A stretch of DNA of 64,000 nucleotides from Methanobacteriales archaeon HGW-Methanobacteriales-1 (GCA_002839705.1 PGYO01000001.1:434001-498000), one strand, 5' to 3'. Shown: positions 23,291 through 33,649, counted from the stretch's first letter. Notes: generated by a model not told the origin, from the sequence alone. Numbers and translations: made by a program.

Positions 23291-23926
23291 ATGAGAAAAA
23301 AATATCTAATAATTTTTTTGATTATTACTTTACTTTTTATACCCTTCGCATCGGCAGATGTTATTCAACCTGGGGAAAAGGCCATAAACTTTGATTATCA
23401 ATTGACCAATATCCAGGATTATCCAGATTATGTTTTTATTTTACATGGAATGCCTAACCCTACTGCGGAGATATTAAACTCTTCTGAATTTAGTTTTTAT
23501 AAATTAAGTACATGTTCTATTTATGCTATCAAGAAAACTGATTTTAATAAAATTAATATGAGTAAAATGAATGATACTGAAGTGGAAACTTTTTTAATGA
23601 ATGATTCTAGAGTAGCTCGCTCTAATCTAGAACTTGAAGGTCAATATGGGTCAGTTGGTATTGATAATCCATTGGAGAGTGCTCTGGTTTTGCTGCGTAT
23701 TAATTCCATTCAGGGCAACAACCTGGAAATTCAGAAAACTAAAATAGTTTATACTTATGATAGTGGTCCATCCGTAGAAAAAACATTCCAAAATCAAAAT
23801 CAGACACCAGAACCATCTACTCCTGGAAATCCTTTTACAAAATATATTTATTATATCATAGTACCTATTATTGCGGCCATAATTTTGATTTACATTATAG
23901 CCAAAAGAAAATCTAAGAAACAATAA
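23291..23926 (+). CDS. Secreted, C-terminally anchored protein
   Basis: This 211-residue protein has a signal peptide (KKYLIIFLIITLLFIPFASA) and a C-terminal membrane helix (IYYIIVPIIAAIILIYIIA) followed by a basic tail, so the 150 residues between face outside. The ectodomain is mostly beta by pattern, with several NxS/T sites. No family recognised. Confidence 0.65.
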   Translation: MRKKYLIIFLIITLLFIPFASADVIQPGEKAINFDYQLTNIQDYPDYVFILHGMPNPTAEILNSSEFSFYKLSTCSIYAIKKTDFNKINMSKMNDTEVETFLMNDSRVARSNLELEGQYGSVGIDNPLESALVLLRINSIQGNNLEIQKTKIVYTYDSGPSVEKTFQNQNQTPEPSTPGNPFTKYIYYIIVPIIAAIILIYIIAKRKSKKQ

Positions 23927-23962
23927 ATATTTTTTATTATTTAAATATAAAATTCAGATGCT

Positions 23963-24283
23963 ATGCTTATTCAAAGTCTTATAATCCCCTGGATTCTCAC
24001 CATATTAATTGAATTTATTATAATATGGATTTTTATTCGTAAAAACCCGGAAAAGCTCCTTTTTTACTCATTAATAATTAATTCCATTACTTTACCTCTG
24101 GCTACCTTTATTTATATCTATTTTTTTCATAATTTTTTATCGATGGAAATAGCAATTATTTTAGTGGAAACTTTTCTTTTAAAGATAATTCTGGAACTTA
24201 AATATGAAAAAGCAGTTTTAATATCTTTAATAGCCAATTTTATCAGTGCTCTTGTTGGAATATTGATTTATATCCTGTTTTAA
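23963..24283 (+). CDS. Membrane protein, 106 aa
   Basis: About four hydrophobic segments cover nearly the whole chain (SLIIPWILTILIEFIIIWIF at the start, LVGILIYILF at the end). It starts 36 bases after the secreted protein and is probably co-transcribed with it. Function unknown. Confidence 0.6.
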   Translation: MLIQSLIIPWILTILIEFIIIWIFIRKNPEKLLFYSLIINSITLPLATFIYIYFFHNFLSMEIAIILVETFLLKIILELKYEKAVLISLIANFISALVGILIYILF

Positions 24284-24413
24284 AGCCCATTAAAAAAAGC
24301 ATTCATTGATGTATTAATTGAGGATTAAATCTGATTAATAAGAATAAAACATTAATAAAAAGCTCATATTTCTAAAATAGTAATGAATAGAATAAAAATA
24401 AATAATTAAGGAC

Positions 24414-25034
24414 TTAGTAGTCCTTTACTACACCAACAATATAACTCCTAGGCACCCAGGTATTCAAAGGTGTTTTGGTTATAATGTAATTGCCTTCATA
24501 GATGGTTTCCACGTTTTTATTGTCACTCATTAAATAAACCCGACTTGCCTCGATTTTACCCACTCTTTTTACAATAAGGCCATATTTATCGTGTTTAGAA
24601 ATGACTATATCTCCCACTTTGAAGTTCTTTGTTTTAAGAACCATCAGGCTTTGGCCATCATTTAATGTGGGGTACATGGAATCTCCACTAACTACGGCGG
24701 GCATAGGAAGCTGGTTTTCTCCAAACTGAGACTTAATATTAACTGTAACTTGAGTATAATTGTATTTTTGACTAATAACTGTTACGCCTGAGGTAATAGT
24801 AGCAATAGTGCTGTTTGGACTTTTTATTTCATCAGAGAGATATTGGGCTATCTCTTTTTCCATAGAAGATGGTGCTTTGCTAAAAGGTAGGGTTGATGAT
24901 TCTACTGTAATGTCCGATCCATTGGTTTCTATATTAATGGTAACTGTACTGAAATTTTGAGTTAATAATATGGCCGATCCAGCCACTATTACTAATAATA
25001 TTATTCCAATAATGATCCCTGACTGTTTATTCAA
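24414..25034 (-). CDS. Signal-peptidase-like S24/S26 protease
   Basis: This 206-residue protein has one N-terminal membrane helix, an about 90-residue extracellular part, and then a peptidase domain with SGDSMYPTL (serine nucleophile) and GLIVKRVGKIEASRVYLMSDN, the boxes of signal peptidase I. Archaeal signal peptidases use His instead of Lys; here LIVKRV keeps Lys, as in bacterial-type and S24-like enzymes. The long region ahead of the catalytic domain is unusual. Confidence 0.75.
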   Translation of the reverse strand: MNKQSGIIIGIILLVIVAGSAILLTQNFSTVTINIETNGSDITVESSTLPFSKAPSSMEKEIAQYLSDEIKSPNSTIATITSGVTVISQKYNYTQVTVNIKSQFGENQLPMPAVVSGDSMYPTLNDGQSLMVLKTKNFKVGDIVISKHDKYGLIVKRVGKIEASRVYLMSDNKNVETIYEGNYIITKTPLNTWVPRSYIVGVVKDY

Positions 25035-25176
25035 TATTTCACCACCGAATTGTGTGAGTTATTATTTTGATTAATTTAACTATAAATTAATTATTATACT
25101 AATTTGATTTGCTTTATTATAAATTTCATTATCATTTATTTGATGATAATTAATTTAATGAATATAATATGATTAA

Positions 25177-25842
25177 TTATTTTTGAGCCAGTTTATCCAA
25201 TATAAAACGCGTAGATTTTAAATCAAGCTGGCCTGGTGCGGTAGTACATCCGGCTGATGCAAATGTAAATGGAGCTCCGAGTAGTGGCCCTACAACACGG
25301 GTGTATTTGCCCATTTCGCCCATGGAAATGGCCACTGTATCAGGATATTCAGATAAAACATTTAGAACAGTTATGGTATCACTTATATTTTGAGGAGTGA
25401 CTGCAAATTTGGATATATCTCCTATTTCCCTTTCTTGTTCAACCACTTGTAAAAGTTCCTTCAGGGAGGGAGTTTTTTCAAAATCATGGAAAGAAATTAT
25501 ACTGCAATGAGCGGATTCAGTGACCTGAGATCTGAGATCTTCGCGACAATTCAACTCAATATCCACATATTCGGCCTCTTTTGCTGAGGCCATGAGTATA
25601 TCTGTTCTCTCTTGCTCTGAACCTGAAAAAAAACCACCTTCAGTTGATATTCTATTGGTGGCGATAACTGGAAAGTCAATTTCTTTAATTAGATTAAGGG
25701 CCATTTTTGGTGTAGGGTTTTTAAGTGCATCAATTCTGATTTCTAATAAGTCTGCTCCAGAATCAATATACATTTCAGCAGATTTAAATGTTTCATCTAC
25801 TGTTTTTTCAAACACAGGCGCACATATTTTATGTTTTACCAC
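25177..25842 (-). CDS. aroD: 3-Dehydroquinate dehydratase, type I
   Basis: This 221-residue enzyme has EIRIDAL near the N terminus, FHDFEKTP (catalytic His) and KFAVTPQN (Schiff-base Lys), and ends with the MGEMGKYTRVVG and TTAPGQL motifs. It converts 3-dehydroquinate to 3-dehydroshikimate in the shikimate pathway. Methanogens make dehydroquinate by the 6-deoxy-5-ketofructose route and then use this enzyme. It stands alone; the structured segment at 26073-26130 lies 230 bases upstream. Confidence 0.93.
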   Translation of the reverse strand: MVKHKICAPVFEKTVDETFKSAEMYIDSGADLLEIRIDALKNPTPKMALNLIKEIDFPVIATNRISTEGGFFSGSEQERTDILMASAKEAEYVDIELNCREDLRSQVTESAHCSIISFHDFEKTPSLKELLQVVEQEREIGDISKFAVTPQNISDTITVLNVLSEYPDTVAISMGEMGKYTRVVGPLLGAPFTFASAGCTTAPGQLDLKSTRFILDKLAQK

Positions 25843-26072
25843 TTTTAACAGCTCTTTTATTTATTTAAAAATTATTTAATTATTTTTTCTTAAAGATTTA
25901 ATTGACTGTAAATAATAAATTATAATTAAACTTTTTTTAAAATAAATCTTTAAAAGAAATAATATAAACTTTATTGATAATATTAGTAATTAATATATTA
26001 AGTCTTTATGGAATATTGGTAATTATTTATTAAAATATCATTTATTAAAATATTTATCAAAATCAGTATTAG

Positions 26073-26130
26073 TTGCAGGCCCACCTGGTAGAACAAGGTT
26101 AAATTTTTAACCGCGTAAATGGACCTGCAA
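26073..26130 (-). ncRNA. Structured element 1 upstream of aroD
   Basis: TTGCAGG (26073-26079) pairs with CCTGCAA (26124-26130), and the next bases CCA/TGG extend it to 11 pairs if read on the minus strand, where the mismatch becomes U-G. Inside lies a second hairpin, GGTTAAA/TTTAACC (26097-26112). A TATA-like TTAATAAG sits about 25 bases before its 5' end on the minus strand. It is either a small RNA or an upstream part of the aroD transcript. Confidence 0.45.
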
Positions 26131-26149
26131 ATTAGTCTATGTTCTCCAG

Positions 26150-26207
26150 CCTTATTAATGTATCATGTGTTTTCCAACACATCTTATTTATCCAGTATTC
26201 AATAAGG
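26150..26207. ncRNA. Structured element 2, same intergenic
   Basis: CCTTATT (26150-26156) pairs with AATAAGG (26201-26207), and the inner hairpin ATGTGTT-TTCC-AACACAT (26165-26182) is perfect. Together with element 1 it makes a 135-base segment with four perfect stems between divergent genes. The strand cannot be decided. The rest of 25843-26326 is plain AT-rich DNA. Confidence 0.45.
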
Positions 26208-26326
26208 TGATTTTGAGCAAATTGTTACAAATTTGGGTATAATTTTGGGAAAACTATTAAATTAAGGCCCTATAATTTAGTATATAACACACGGAAATTA
26301 ATTTAATATTTTTGGGATGTGAAAAA

Positions 26327-26719
26327 ATGAATAAAAATGATATATTGTGGAAACCAATTATAATTGGTATAATAGTTGCTTTAGCCTTTTTCATCGTATC
26401 TTCTATGGTGTCTGGTTTAAATACTATTCTTGTGGTATTCTTGTTAGCCGGGATAATTGTTGGATTTATGGCCAGCACTAATTATGTGAAAGGTGCACTT
26501 AATGGTACTTTGACGGGAGTTATTGGTGGTATTTTATCCATAATAATACTTTTAATTTCTCTTATCATGCAGGGAGCTGGGGCCTACATATCCTTTTATA
26601 TAAATACATTACTGATTTATCTGATTATTCAGATAATATTGGCTGCTATTGGAGGAGCTATTGGTTCAGCCATTAAAGCAGAATCCTTGATAGAAAGGCC
26701 TGAAGAAGATTTAGAATAA
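26327..26719 (+). CDS. DUF5518-like membrane protein
   Basis: This 130-residue protein has four membrane helices with glycine-rich turns (LVVFLLAGIIVGFMA, LNGTLTGVIGGILSIIILL, IIQIILAAIGGAIGSAI). The pattern matches DUF5518 proteins, which are abundant in Methanobacteriales and of unknown function. The ATG at 26327 has GGATG upstream; a TTG at 26312 is unlikely. Confidence 0.7.
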   Translation: MNKNDILWKPIIIGIIVALAFFIVSSMVSGLNTILVVFLLAGIIVGFMASTNYVKGALNGTLTGVIGGILSIIILLISLIMQGAGAYISFYINTLLIYLIIQIILAAIGGAIGSAIKAESLIERPEEDLE

Positions 26720-26935
26720 ATAAATATCTTCTTTTTTTATTTCTAGTTTTTTTAGTTTTATAATTTTTTAGTTTTTATCCGATTTTTTTATAATATCTCT
26801 CTTTTTCAGTTTAAGTTAATCATTGTTCTAATGTACAGAATAAAAAATATATTATCTATTAAAAACAAAACCATAATAAAATTTATTTATCAATTAATTA
26901 ACTTAAGTTAATTCAAGAAATTTACAGGTGATCTA

Positions 26936-27664
26936 GTGAAAATAACTGCCATTGGTGCGGATATATCTAATAATGACACGTCTTGCAGTGGGAATCTTAT
27001 TAAAAGTCTGCAAGCTAATATTCCACATCTAATAGATTTAGGGGCTCAGAATGCTGCTTTAACTAATATTACTGGTGATGATGTAGTTATCAGTGCTTTT
27101 GTAGAAGATGATCTTTTAGAGAAAATTAATCGAGGCATTGTGGATATTTTAACCGAAAATTCAGAAGATTTAGGTGATGTTAATGGTATATCTCCTACTC
27201 CCGAAGGGGCTGGTGAAGGTATATCCTATGCTGAGGCCCATATACGTCAAGACAGGTTTCCAGATGCTCTGATTCTGGCCTTTGATACTTATGGTGGAGA
27301 ATCTTTCGTGGGAGCTGCTGCCAACTCGGCCATCAAAGCCGCACGTGGAATGGAAGGAGTTACTGATGTCAGTGATGAAATAGTGCCGGGGGTTAAAAAA
27401 ATACCGGGTGTAGGATATGTTTCAGATAAGACTGACGACCCGGTGGTTGTAGCCACATTAGAAGATTTGGAAAGTGTGGGTGTTGTAGCTGGGGCCATGG
27501 TAGGGGCTGCTCTAGGTAATAAAAATGTTTATTTAGTTAAAAGAGGGGCACCATCTTATGTAATTCCGGGAAGTGTTATATTGTCAGTTACCGCTTACAT
27601 GAACGGAAACATGATGGATTTAGCCGTTCCTTTTGAAGAGAGAACCCGAATTTTAAGAGTTTAG
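26936..27664 (+). CDS. Conserved protein of unknown function
   Basis: This 242-residue soluble protein has an N terminus MKITAIGADISNND, a central DALILAFDTYGGESFVGAAANSAIKAARGMEG and a C-terminal hydrophobic part AGAMVGAALGNKNVYLVKRGAPSYVIPGSVILSV. It looks like an ancient, well-folded alpha/beta protein, but I do not recognise the family. The start is GTG at 26936, seven bases after AGGTGA. It is alone ahead of sucD. Confidence 0.6.
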   Translation: MKITAIGADISNNDTSCSGNLIKSLQANIPHLIDLGAQNAALTNITGDDVVISAFVEDDLLEKINRGIVDILTENSEDLGDVNGISPTPEGAGEGISYAEAHIRQDRFPDALILAFDTYGGESFVGAAANSAIKAARGMEGVTDVSDEIVPGVKKIPGVGYVSDKTDDPVVVATLEDLESVGVVAGAMVGAALGNKNVYLVKRGAPSYVIPGSVILSVTAYMNGNMMDLAVPFEERTRILRV

Positions 27665-28019
27665 ATGTAACTTATATTCATTGTAATAAATTATTTCATT
27701 ATTTTTTCAAGAAATTAAATTTTCAGAAAGCTGTTGATGATAAGTTCATCCAAAATTAGCCGGGATTAAAATAAAAAACTAGCTCAAAAATAGTGAAATT
27801 TAATTATATAATGGCACATAATTATGGTAAATATATTTGAGATATATCTATATTGGAGAATATCTCTTGAGATTTAAATCTATTTTATTAGATTAAATCA
27901 ATTACAGCAAATATAATGAATAATTACTGAATAAAATCACATAAATTACAAATAATAAAATAACCATGCTCAGTTATTAATGGTTACCATTGCACTGATT
28001 TATAAAAAAGGGATGAAAC
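27665..28019. promoter_or_regulatory. Leader region of sucD with inverted repeats
   Basis: Two inverted repeats are visible: GAGATAT/ATATCTC (27839-27845 and 27860-27866, 14-base spacer) and TAACCAT/ATGGTTA (27961-27967 and 27980-27986). The first is a candidate operator. AAGGGATG just before 28020 is the ribosome site. Nothing else is recognised. Confidence 0.35.
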
Positions 28020-28880
28020 ATGATATTTTTAGATAAAGATACTAAATGTTTGGTACAAGGAATTACTGGTAAGCAGGGTTCTTTTCATGCAGAACAAATG
28101 CTAAATTACGGCACGAACATTGTAGCAGGTGTAACTCCAGGTCGTGGGGGCCAAAAATTCGGGCCTATAAATGTATATGATTCAATTGAAGAAGTAACTG
28201 AAGAAATGGATGTTAATGCTTCTATAATTTTTGTCCCAGCTCCATTTGCCAAAGATGCTGCTTTTGAATCCATTAAACATCTTGATTTAGTGGTAATTAT
28301 AACTGAACACATTCCCGTGCATGATTCCATGCAAATAATGGAATACGCCCGAAAAAAAGGAACCACTATCATAGGACCTAATACACCAGGAATTATATCT
28401 CCGGGAGTGGGAAAACTGGGAATTATGCCCACCCACATATTTAATGAAGGAAATGTAGGCATTGTATCCCGAAGCGGAACCCTGACCTATGAATTCGCCA
28501 GTCAAATCACTGGAGCAGGAATGGGCCAGAGTACATGTATTGGAATTGGTGGGGATCCAGTGGTAGGCCTAGATTTTTCCACAGTTCTTAAAAAATTTGA
28601 AGATGATCCTGATACAGATTACCTGGTCATGATTGGAGAAATTGGAGGAAATGCCGAGGAGAAGGCAGCTAAATATATTGAAAAGAATATTTCCAAGCCC
28701 GTTATGGCTTTTATCTCTGGAACCACCGCACCACCAGGTAAAAAAATGGGCCATGCTGGTGCTATTATTGAAGGTAACAGTGGAACTGCAGAAAGCAAAA
28801 TCAATGCCCTGGAATCTGCAGGAGTCCAAGTGGCCCGAAAGCCTTCTGAAATAATTAATATGATTAAAGAATTTAAATGA
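28020..28880 (+). CDS. sucD: Succinate-CoA ligase, alpha subunit
   Basis: This 286-residue enzyme has the N-terminal CoA-binding fold ([14 protein letters not shown], then GVTPGRGGQ), [10 protein letters not shown] and the active-site histidine in [18 protein letters not shown]. It makes succinyl-CoA with phosphorylation at that histidine. Methanogens use it in the incomplete reductive citric acid branch. The beta subunit gene is not next to it, as is common in Methanobacteriales. Confidence 0.95.
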   Translation: MIFLDKDTKCLVQGITGKQGSFHAEQMLNYGTNIVAGVTPGRGGQKFGPINVYDSIEEVTEEMDVNASIIFVPAPFAKDAAFESIKHLDLVVIITEHIPVHDSMQIMEYARKKGTTIIGPNTPGIISPGVGKLGIMPTHIFNEGNVGIVSRSGTLTYEFASQITGAGMGQSTCIGIGGDPVVGLDFSTVLKKFEDDPDTDYLVMIGEIGGNAEEKAAKYIEKNISKPVMAFISGTTAPPGKKMGHAGAIIEGNSGTAESKINALESAGVQVARKPSEIINMIKEFK

Positions 28881-29076
28881 TTTAGTTTAATCATATTCTA
28901 AATAATATTTTAACTTAAAAAATTATTTTAATTAATATTTATCCAATAATTGAATTTCAAAATCAAAATGGGGTAATTGATTTAATATAATTATTTCAAA
29001 ATCTTTAATTTAATTATCAAACTTCAAAAATTATTTTATTTTAAAAAATTTATAACGACCATTTTAAGTGATAAAT

Positions 29077-30288
29077 ATGGTAGATGAAAACGAAATTATT
29101 AATAAACTTACCCGTGGCGAAATTAAACTCCATGAAATAGAAAAATACACGCAATCAGTTCCTGAAGCTGTTGAAATCCGGCGTAAATTCATGGAAACAA
29201 TCTCTGCATCTTCACTGGACCATGTATCACACTTCTCGCTGGACATGGAAGAAGCCATGAAAAAGAATATAGAAAACCCTATAGGTGCTATTCAGATCCC
29301 TGTGGGAGTAGTAGGACCTCTAAAAGTCAATGGAGAACACGCTGAAGGAGAATTTTATGTTCCACTGGCCACCTCTGAAGGAGCACTACTTGCTTCTGTA
29401 AATAGAGGATGCTCCACTATAAGTCAATCTGGCGGAGCCAATGTTAGGATAATTGACGATAAAATGACCAGAGCCCCAGCTATAAAGGCAGAATCTGTTA
29501 TGGAGGCCATGGAAATAAAAAAATGGATTGAAAACCACTTCAGAGAACTTAAAGAAGCTGCTGAATCCACCACAAGTCACGGAAAACTATTAAAAATTGA
29601 CCCGGTGATTGTAGTAGGCCATTATTTGTACCCTAGATTCGTATACTCCACGGGAGACAGTATGGGTATGAATATGGTAACCATTGCCACCGAATCAGCA
29701 TTAAATTTATTATCTAAAGAGACCGGGGCCCATGTGATTGCCCTAAGTGGAAATGTCTGCGTAGATAAAAAACCAGCGGCTTTAAACTTGATTGAAGGCC
29801 GGGGAAAATCTCTGGTGGCCGAAGTAGTGGTTCCTAAAGAAATAGTGAATAAAAAACTTAAAACCACACCTGAAGCCATTGAAGAAGTGAATATGGCTAA
29901 AAACTTCATGGGATCGGCTATATCTGGAAGTATGGGATTCAATGCCCAGTATGCTAACATGATTGGAGCTATATTTTTAGCCACAGGTCAAGACGAGGCC
30001 CATATTGTGGAGGGCAGTCTGGGAATTACCACGGCTGAAGACAAAAATGGGGACCTTTACTTTTCAGTTACCTTACCCGATGTTCCCCTAGCCACTTTTG
30101 GTGGCGGAACTCGTCTGGAAACAGCTAAAGAGTGTCTGGAAATCATGGATGCCTATGGTGCTGGAAAAGTCCACAAGTTTGCTGAAATCGTGGCTGGAAT
30201 TGTTCTGGCCGGAGAATTGTCTTTAATGGGAGCTTTAGCTGCAGGACATTTGGCCCGGGCCCATAAGGATTTAGGGCGAGGAAAATAA
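29077..30288 (+). CDS. hmgA: HMG-CoA reductase, class I
   Basis: This 403-residue enzyme has ENPIGAIQIPVGVVGPL, VNRGCSTISQSGGANV (the preceding Glu is catalytic), STGDSMGMNMV, the catalytic lysine in CVDKKPAALNLIEGRGKS, the aspartate in TGQDEAH and the C-terminal histidine in AAGHLARAH. It reduces HMG-CoA to mevalonate with NADPH, the committed step to archaeal isoprenoid lipids. The ATG at 29077 is preferred to a GTG at 29068. Confidence 0.96.
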   Translation: MVDENEIINKLTRGEIKLHEIEKYTQSVPEAVEIRRKFMETISASSLDHVSHFSLDMEEAMKKNIENPIGAIQIPVGVVGPLKVNGEHAEGEFYVPLATSEGALLASVNRGCSTISQSGGANVRIIDDKMTRAPAIKAESVMEAMEIKKWIENHFRELKEAAESTTSHGKLLKIDPVIVVGHYLYPRFVYSTGDSMGMNMVTIATESALNLLSKETGAHVIALSGNVCVDKKPAALNLIEGRGKSLVAEVVVPKEIVNKKLKTTPEAIEEVNMAKNFMGSAISGSMGFNAQYANMIGAIFLATGQDEAHIVEGSLGITTAEDKNGDLYFSVTLPDVPLATFGGGTRLETAKECLEIMDAYGAGKVHKFAEIVAGIVLAGELSLMGALAAGHLARAHKDLGRGK

Positions 30289-30379
30289 ATCTTGATGAGA
30301 ATTTTCCTTAGAAATTACTTATCAAAAAAAACATAAAAACATTTTTTATTATATTTTTCATTCAAGGAGAACTTTTTAA

Positions 30380-30958
30380 ATGAACATAAGGGAATTTATA
30401 CACGAATACCTTCAAATGAGTCGATATGTGGCTTTAGGAACCTTAGATGGTATCCTGGCTGTTATGGGAGTGATTCTAACTGCCAGTGGAGTTATTTCCC
30501 TGGGTGGTGGTGAAGTTCAAAATTATCTCATAGGCCTAACTGGACTTAGTGGGGGTATTGCTCTGGCTATGTCCAATGCATTTGGATCATTTATTGGCGA
30601 ACGGGCCGAAGAAACACGAACTCTCAGAGAACTGGAACGTAAGATGGTCATGGATGAGGGTAAACTGGATGATACCATAATTCACAAGCAGGCCAAGCGC
30701 AGAATTTACATGAGTATGTTTACCCATGGATTTTCCAGTTTTATAGGTTCATTCGTACCAGTACTACCTTTTTTACTCATTGCAGATAGAATGACGGCCA
30801 CCGTGACAACTATTATCATGTGTTTTACGGCATTAATCATTCTAGGAGTTTATTTAGGTAGAGTTTCTAGAGAAAGTCTATTTAAAACAAGTGTAGAAAT
30901 AGTTATTATTGGTATTTTAATCAGTGCCGTGAGTTTTGTTATTGGTGGAAGCCACTGA
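30380..30958 (+). CDS. VIT1/CCC1-family transporter
   Basis: This 192-residue protein has five membrane helices, beginning with LGTLDGILAVMGVILTASGV, the signature DGxxxxxG of the VIT1/CCC1 iron and manganese transporters, and a cytosolic helical loop (residues about 70-105) where metal-binding Glu residues lie in these proteins. It corresponds to the archaeal TIGR00267 group. GGAG precedes the ATG. Confidence 0.8.
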   Translation: MNIREFIHEYLQMSRYVALGTLDGILAVMGVILTASGVISLGGGEVQNYLIGLTGLSGGIALAMSNAFGSFIGERAEETRTLRELERKMVMDEGKLDDTIIHKQAKRRIYMSMFTHGFSSFIGSFVPVLPFLLIADRMTATVTTIIMCFTALIILGVYLGRVSRESLFKTSVEIVIIGILISAVSFVIGGSH

Positions 30959-30999
30959 TAACTATTTTTTTTAAAATTAATAAAGGGAGATTAAATATT

Positions 31000-31839
31000 T
31001 TATTCTATCCCATAAACTTTTTTTATATTTTCTGAATGAATCTTAAAGGCATCTTCTTCAGTCATTATGCCTTTGTTAATAAATTCTTGGGTCCTTCTAG
31101 GAACTGTTTTTGGTCCTAAAACGGCACCCGGCCTGGTTAAATCATCCAGATAATCAGTTTCCATTAAAAAATAATTACTTTTTTTAATTCCCTTGGATAC
31201 CACATCTCTAGTAGAAATCAAAGAGGGAGTCAATCCAAAATTCTCCTTCTCATCAGTGTAAGGGCCTGAGAAATGTTTTATCAGTTTATATGGTTTCAGC
31301 CCAGCTTTTTTGGCCATTAAAGAGAACTCTTTGAATTGTTCTTCACTGGAGGTTTCCGTATGCAGTTGCACAGCACAGTCTGCTTCCTTAGCCAGTTCCA
31401 TGGCATAAATCATGATTTCATTCTGCAGATCCCATTCTTGCGAACTTACTTCATAATGGGGCCTTCCTATTTCTCCTATGGCTACGGCTTTTCCTTCCAT
31501 TACCAGTTTCTGAGCATGATCCAATCCTTCTTTAATTGTTTCTTCGGCAGCTTTTAAGTCTTTACCACTTTCTAGTAAACGGGAAAGTTCAGCAGGGTGC
31601 AACCCTACTACAGCATAGGCCTTCACCTCAGTATTGGCATTTATTTCATCCACATATTTTAATACCATTTCCATGGCCTTAGTGAAGTTAAATGGTTCTC
31701 CAAAAGTCCAGGAAGGTTTGTTGGGAATAATCATCCTTCGGCCTCCTGATCTGTGGAATTTTTCAGCAACTTTTAGAGGGCCTTCGCCATTGAAGGAGTC
31801 TACGTGAATGTGGTTATCGGTAATAGGAATATTTTCCAT
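31000..31839 (-). CDS. TatD-related metal-dependent hydrolase
   Basis: This 279-residue TIM-barrel protein has metal ligands in DNHIHVDS, GLHPAE, GEIGRPHYE, LHTETS and METDYLD. The layout fits the TatD-like archaeal group, putative DNases or amidohydrolases whose substrate is unknown. It is monocistronic and convergent with the VIT-family gene. Confidence 0.8.
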   Translation of the reverse strand: MENIPITDNHIHVDSFNGEGPLKVAEKFHRSGGRRMIIPNKPSWTFGEPFNFTKAMEMVLKYVDEINANTEVKAYAVVGLHPAELSRLLESGKDLKAAEETIKEGLDHAQKLVMEGKAVAIGEIGRPHYEVSSQEWDLQNEIMIYAMELAKEADCAVQLHTETSSEEQFKEFSLMAKKAGLKPYKLIKHFSGPYTDEKENFGLTPSLISTRDVVSKGIKKSNYFLMETDYLDDLTRPGAVLGPKTVPRRTQEFINKGIMTEEDAFKIHSENIKKVYGIE

Positions 31840-32098
31840 AATATTTCATCTCAAAATTTTGTATAATTTACTTAAATCAACTTAAAATATTATTTGATTT
31901 AGTTTATAGTTATATTTTACAATTTTTAAAACTAAAATTCTATTTTTGCGATTAAAATTAGAAGGATTAATAATTAATATTATTTTGTAAAATTCTATTA
32001 TTGGGATTGAAATTAGAAGGATTAATAATTAATTTATTCATAAAATATTGATCAAAAACTAAGAAAGTATAAAAAAAAGAAATTTAAGAATTTTTAAT

Positions 32099-32809
32099 CT
32101 AAAAAGAATGTTTATCTGGGGTTTCTTTGCTGCAGGGACTGATATTTTTAATAGAAGAATTTTCAGCAGAAACTTCTGCACTTATTCCCATTTTTTCTAA
32201 AACGGCCTTTGGATCTACTTTAGTTTTAAAACAGCCGTCTCTGGATAGAGGAACTCCTTGTGGTGAAAACTTGGAAAGCTTCATCATGGAAAGGTTCAAA
32301 TCCTGGTAACAGGCCACTCCCAGCACGGCTTTAAAGTTATTCTGTTCAATTATCTTTTTAAGGAAGGTGGAACCAGGTATAATGAATACTTTGTATCCTA
32401 CACCTTCAGCATTTTCCTTTAAAGTCCCAATAACACACTTTCTGCAGTTGGTACATACCAGTCCTGATGGTTCTAATGTGGCTTCGCAATTAGGACTTCT
32501 CAGACAGTGGGGGAGAATCAAAAGTTTTTCATCAGAGTTGGTAGACTTGAATCTTTTTTCATTAACTTTATTTCTAACTTCTACACCTATATGATCCACT
32601 ATTTTTTCATCGAGACCCATACTTTCCGAAAACTTTTTGAATGGACCGTAGAAAAGATCGATAGTTAAAAGTAAGACTTTGGGAAAGATTAATCTATCCT
32701 GTTTAATAAGTATTTTCCCTAAAATAAGGGTCGAAAAAAGCATGGCTAATATAATTATACCTGCTACAAATACCATTTGTCCAAATATTTGATAAAACTC
32801 GTTGAACAT
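32099..32809 (-). CDS. DUF116 membrane-anchored protein
   Basis: This 236-residue protein has an N-terminal membrane helix ([20 protein letters not shown]), then the DUF116 domain with [33 protein letters not shown] and GVACYQDL. The eight or so cysteines could hold a metal or iron-sulfur cluster. DUF116 proteins are widespread in methanogens and clostridia and their role is unknown. Confidence 0.8.
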   Translation of the reverse strand: MFNEFYQIFGQMVFVAGIIILAMLFSTLILGKILIKQDRLIFPKVLLLTIDLFYGPFKKFSESMGLDEKIVDHIGVEVRNKVNEKRFKSTNSDEKLLILPHCLRSPNCEATLEPSGLVCTNCRKCVIGTLKENAEGVGYKVFIIPGSTFLKKIIEQNNFKAVLGVACYQDLNLSMMKLSKFSPQGVPLSRDGCFKTKVDPKAVLEKMGISAEVSAENSSIKNISPCSKETPDKHSF

Positions 32810-33021
32810 AGAATCCCTGTTAATATGACATTTTTCTAATATAATAAGTCGTTAAAATAATTTAATTTTTAAGGTTAATTTAATATAATTTTATTATCAA
32901 AACAAAGCTAACATAGATATTATGATTTAGAATAGTATATTATTGTTAATTATTTTATATAAACTTGGTGTTTAAAAATAGTTTTATTATAAAATAAGTT
33001 AATTTATAAAATCAATTATTA

Positions 33022-33420
33022 TTAATATGTCTCATTAATGCTTTTTAGTACATTAAATGCTGTTTCTTTAACATGAGGATCAGCATCCATAACTGCAGGA
33101 GATATTAAATCAATTGATTCTGGTCCAGAAATTCGAGCCAAAGATTCTATGGCCGCACATCTAACTGCCCAGTCTTCATCATTTAAAAGATCTATAATCT
33201 TCTCTCTGGATTTCGTATCTCTTTTCTCTGCGATTTTACCTACTGATTGAACAGCTACTGCTCTAACTCCCCAAGAATCATCTTTTAGAACACTGAAAAG
33301 ATATTTTAAGCAGTTTTGGTTTCCAATTTGCCCTATTGCCTTTGCTGCTTCTTTTCTCATCTGTGGATTTTCTTCTTTTAAAATTGAAACCAGAGATTTT
33401 AAATCATTATCCAGTTTCAT
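33022..33420 (-). CDS. HEAT-repeat protein
   Basis: This 132-residue protein is built from about four HEAT repeats (each with a DD/NDE-WxVRxxAxxxLxxI pattern, for example DDSWGVRAVAVQSVGKI and DEDWAVRCAAIESLARI). Such repeats form a scaffold for protein contact. The ATG at 33420 is preferred; a GTG start at 33465 would add 15 residues. Confidence 0.7.
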   Translation of the reverse strand: MKLDNDLKSLVSILKEENPQMRKEAAKAIGQIGNQNCLKYLFSVLKDDSWGVRAVAVQSVGKIAEKRDTKSREKIIDLLNDEDWAVRCAAIESLARISGPESIDLISPAVMDADPHVKETAFNVLKSINETY

Positions 33421-33649
33421 AGTCTCTATTTGAAATCCCAAAACACCGGCCAAATTAATCACCAATTAATATGGATTGAACTAATATTTCCGTTAAATAA
33501 TTACTTAAATTGTATCTTAGAATATTATTGTGTGATTCCAACTTAATAAATATTTAGTTTTAAGGAATTGGAATAAAAATAGGATTCAATCAAAAAATAA
33601 ATCATTAATTACGAATATTGGATTATACTCCCGATTTCAGGCCATGCAA

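Noticed and set aside
28106-28894. Several long minus-strand frames over sucD
   Set aside because: Codon shadows of a highly conserved gene; their translations have no protein-like pattern.
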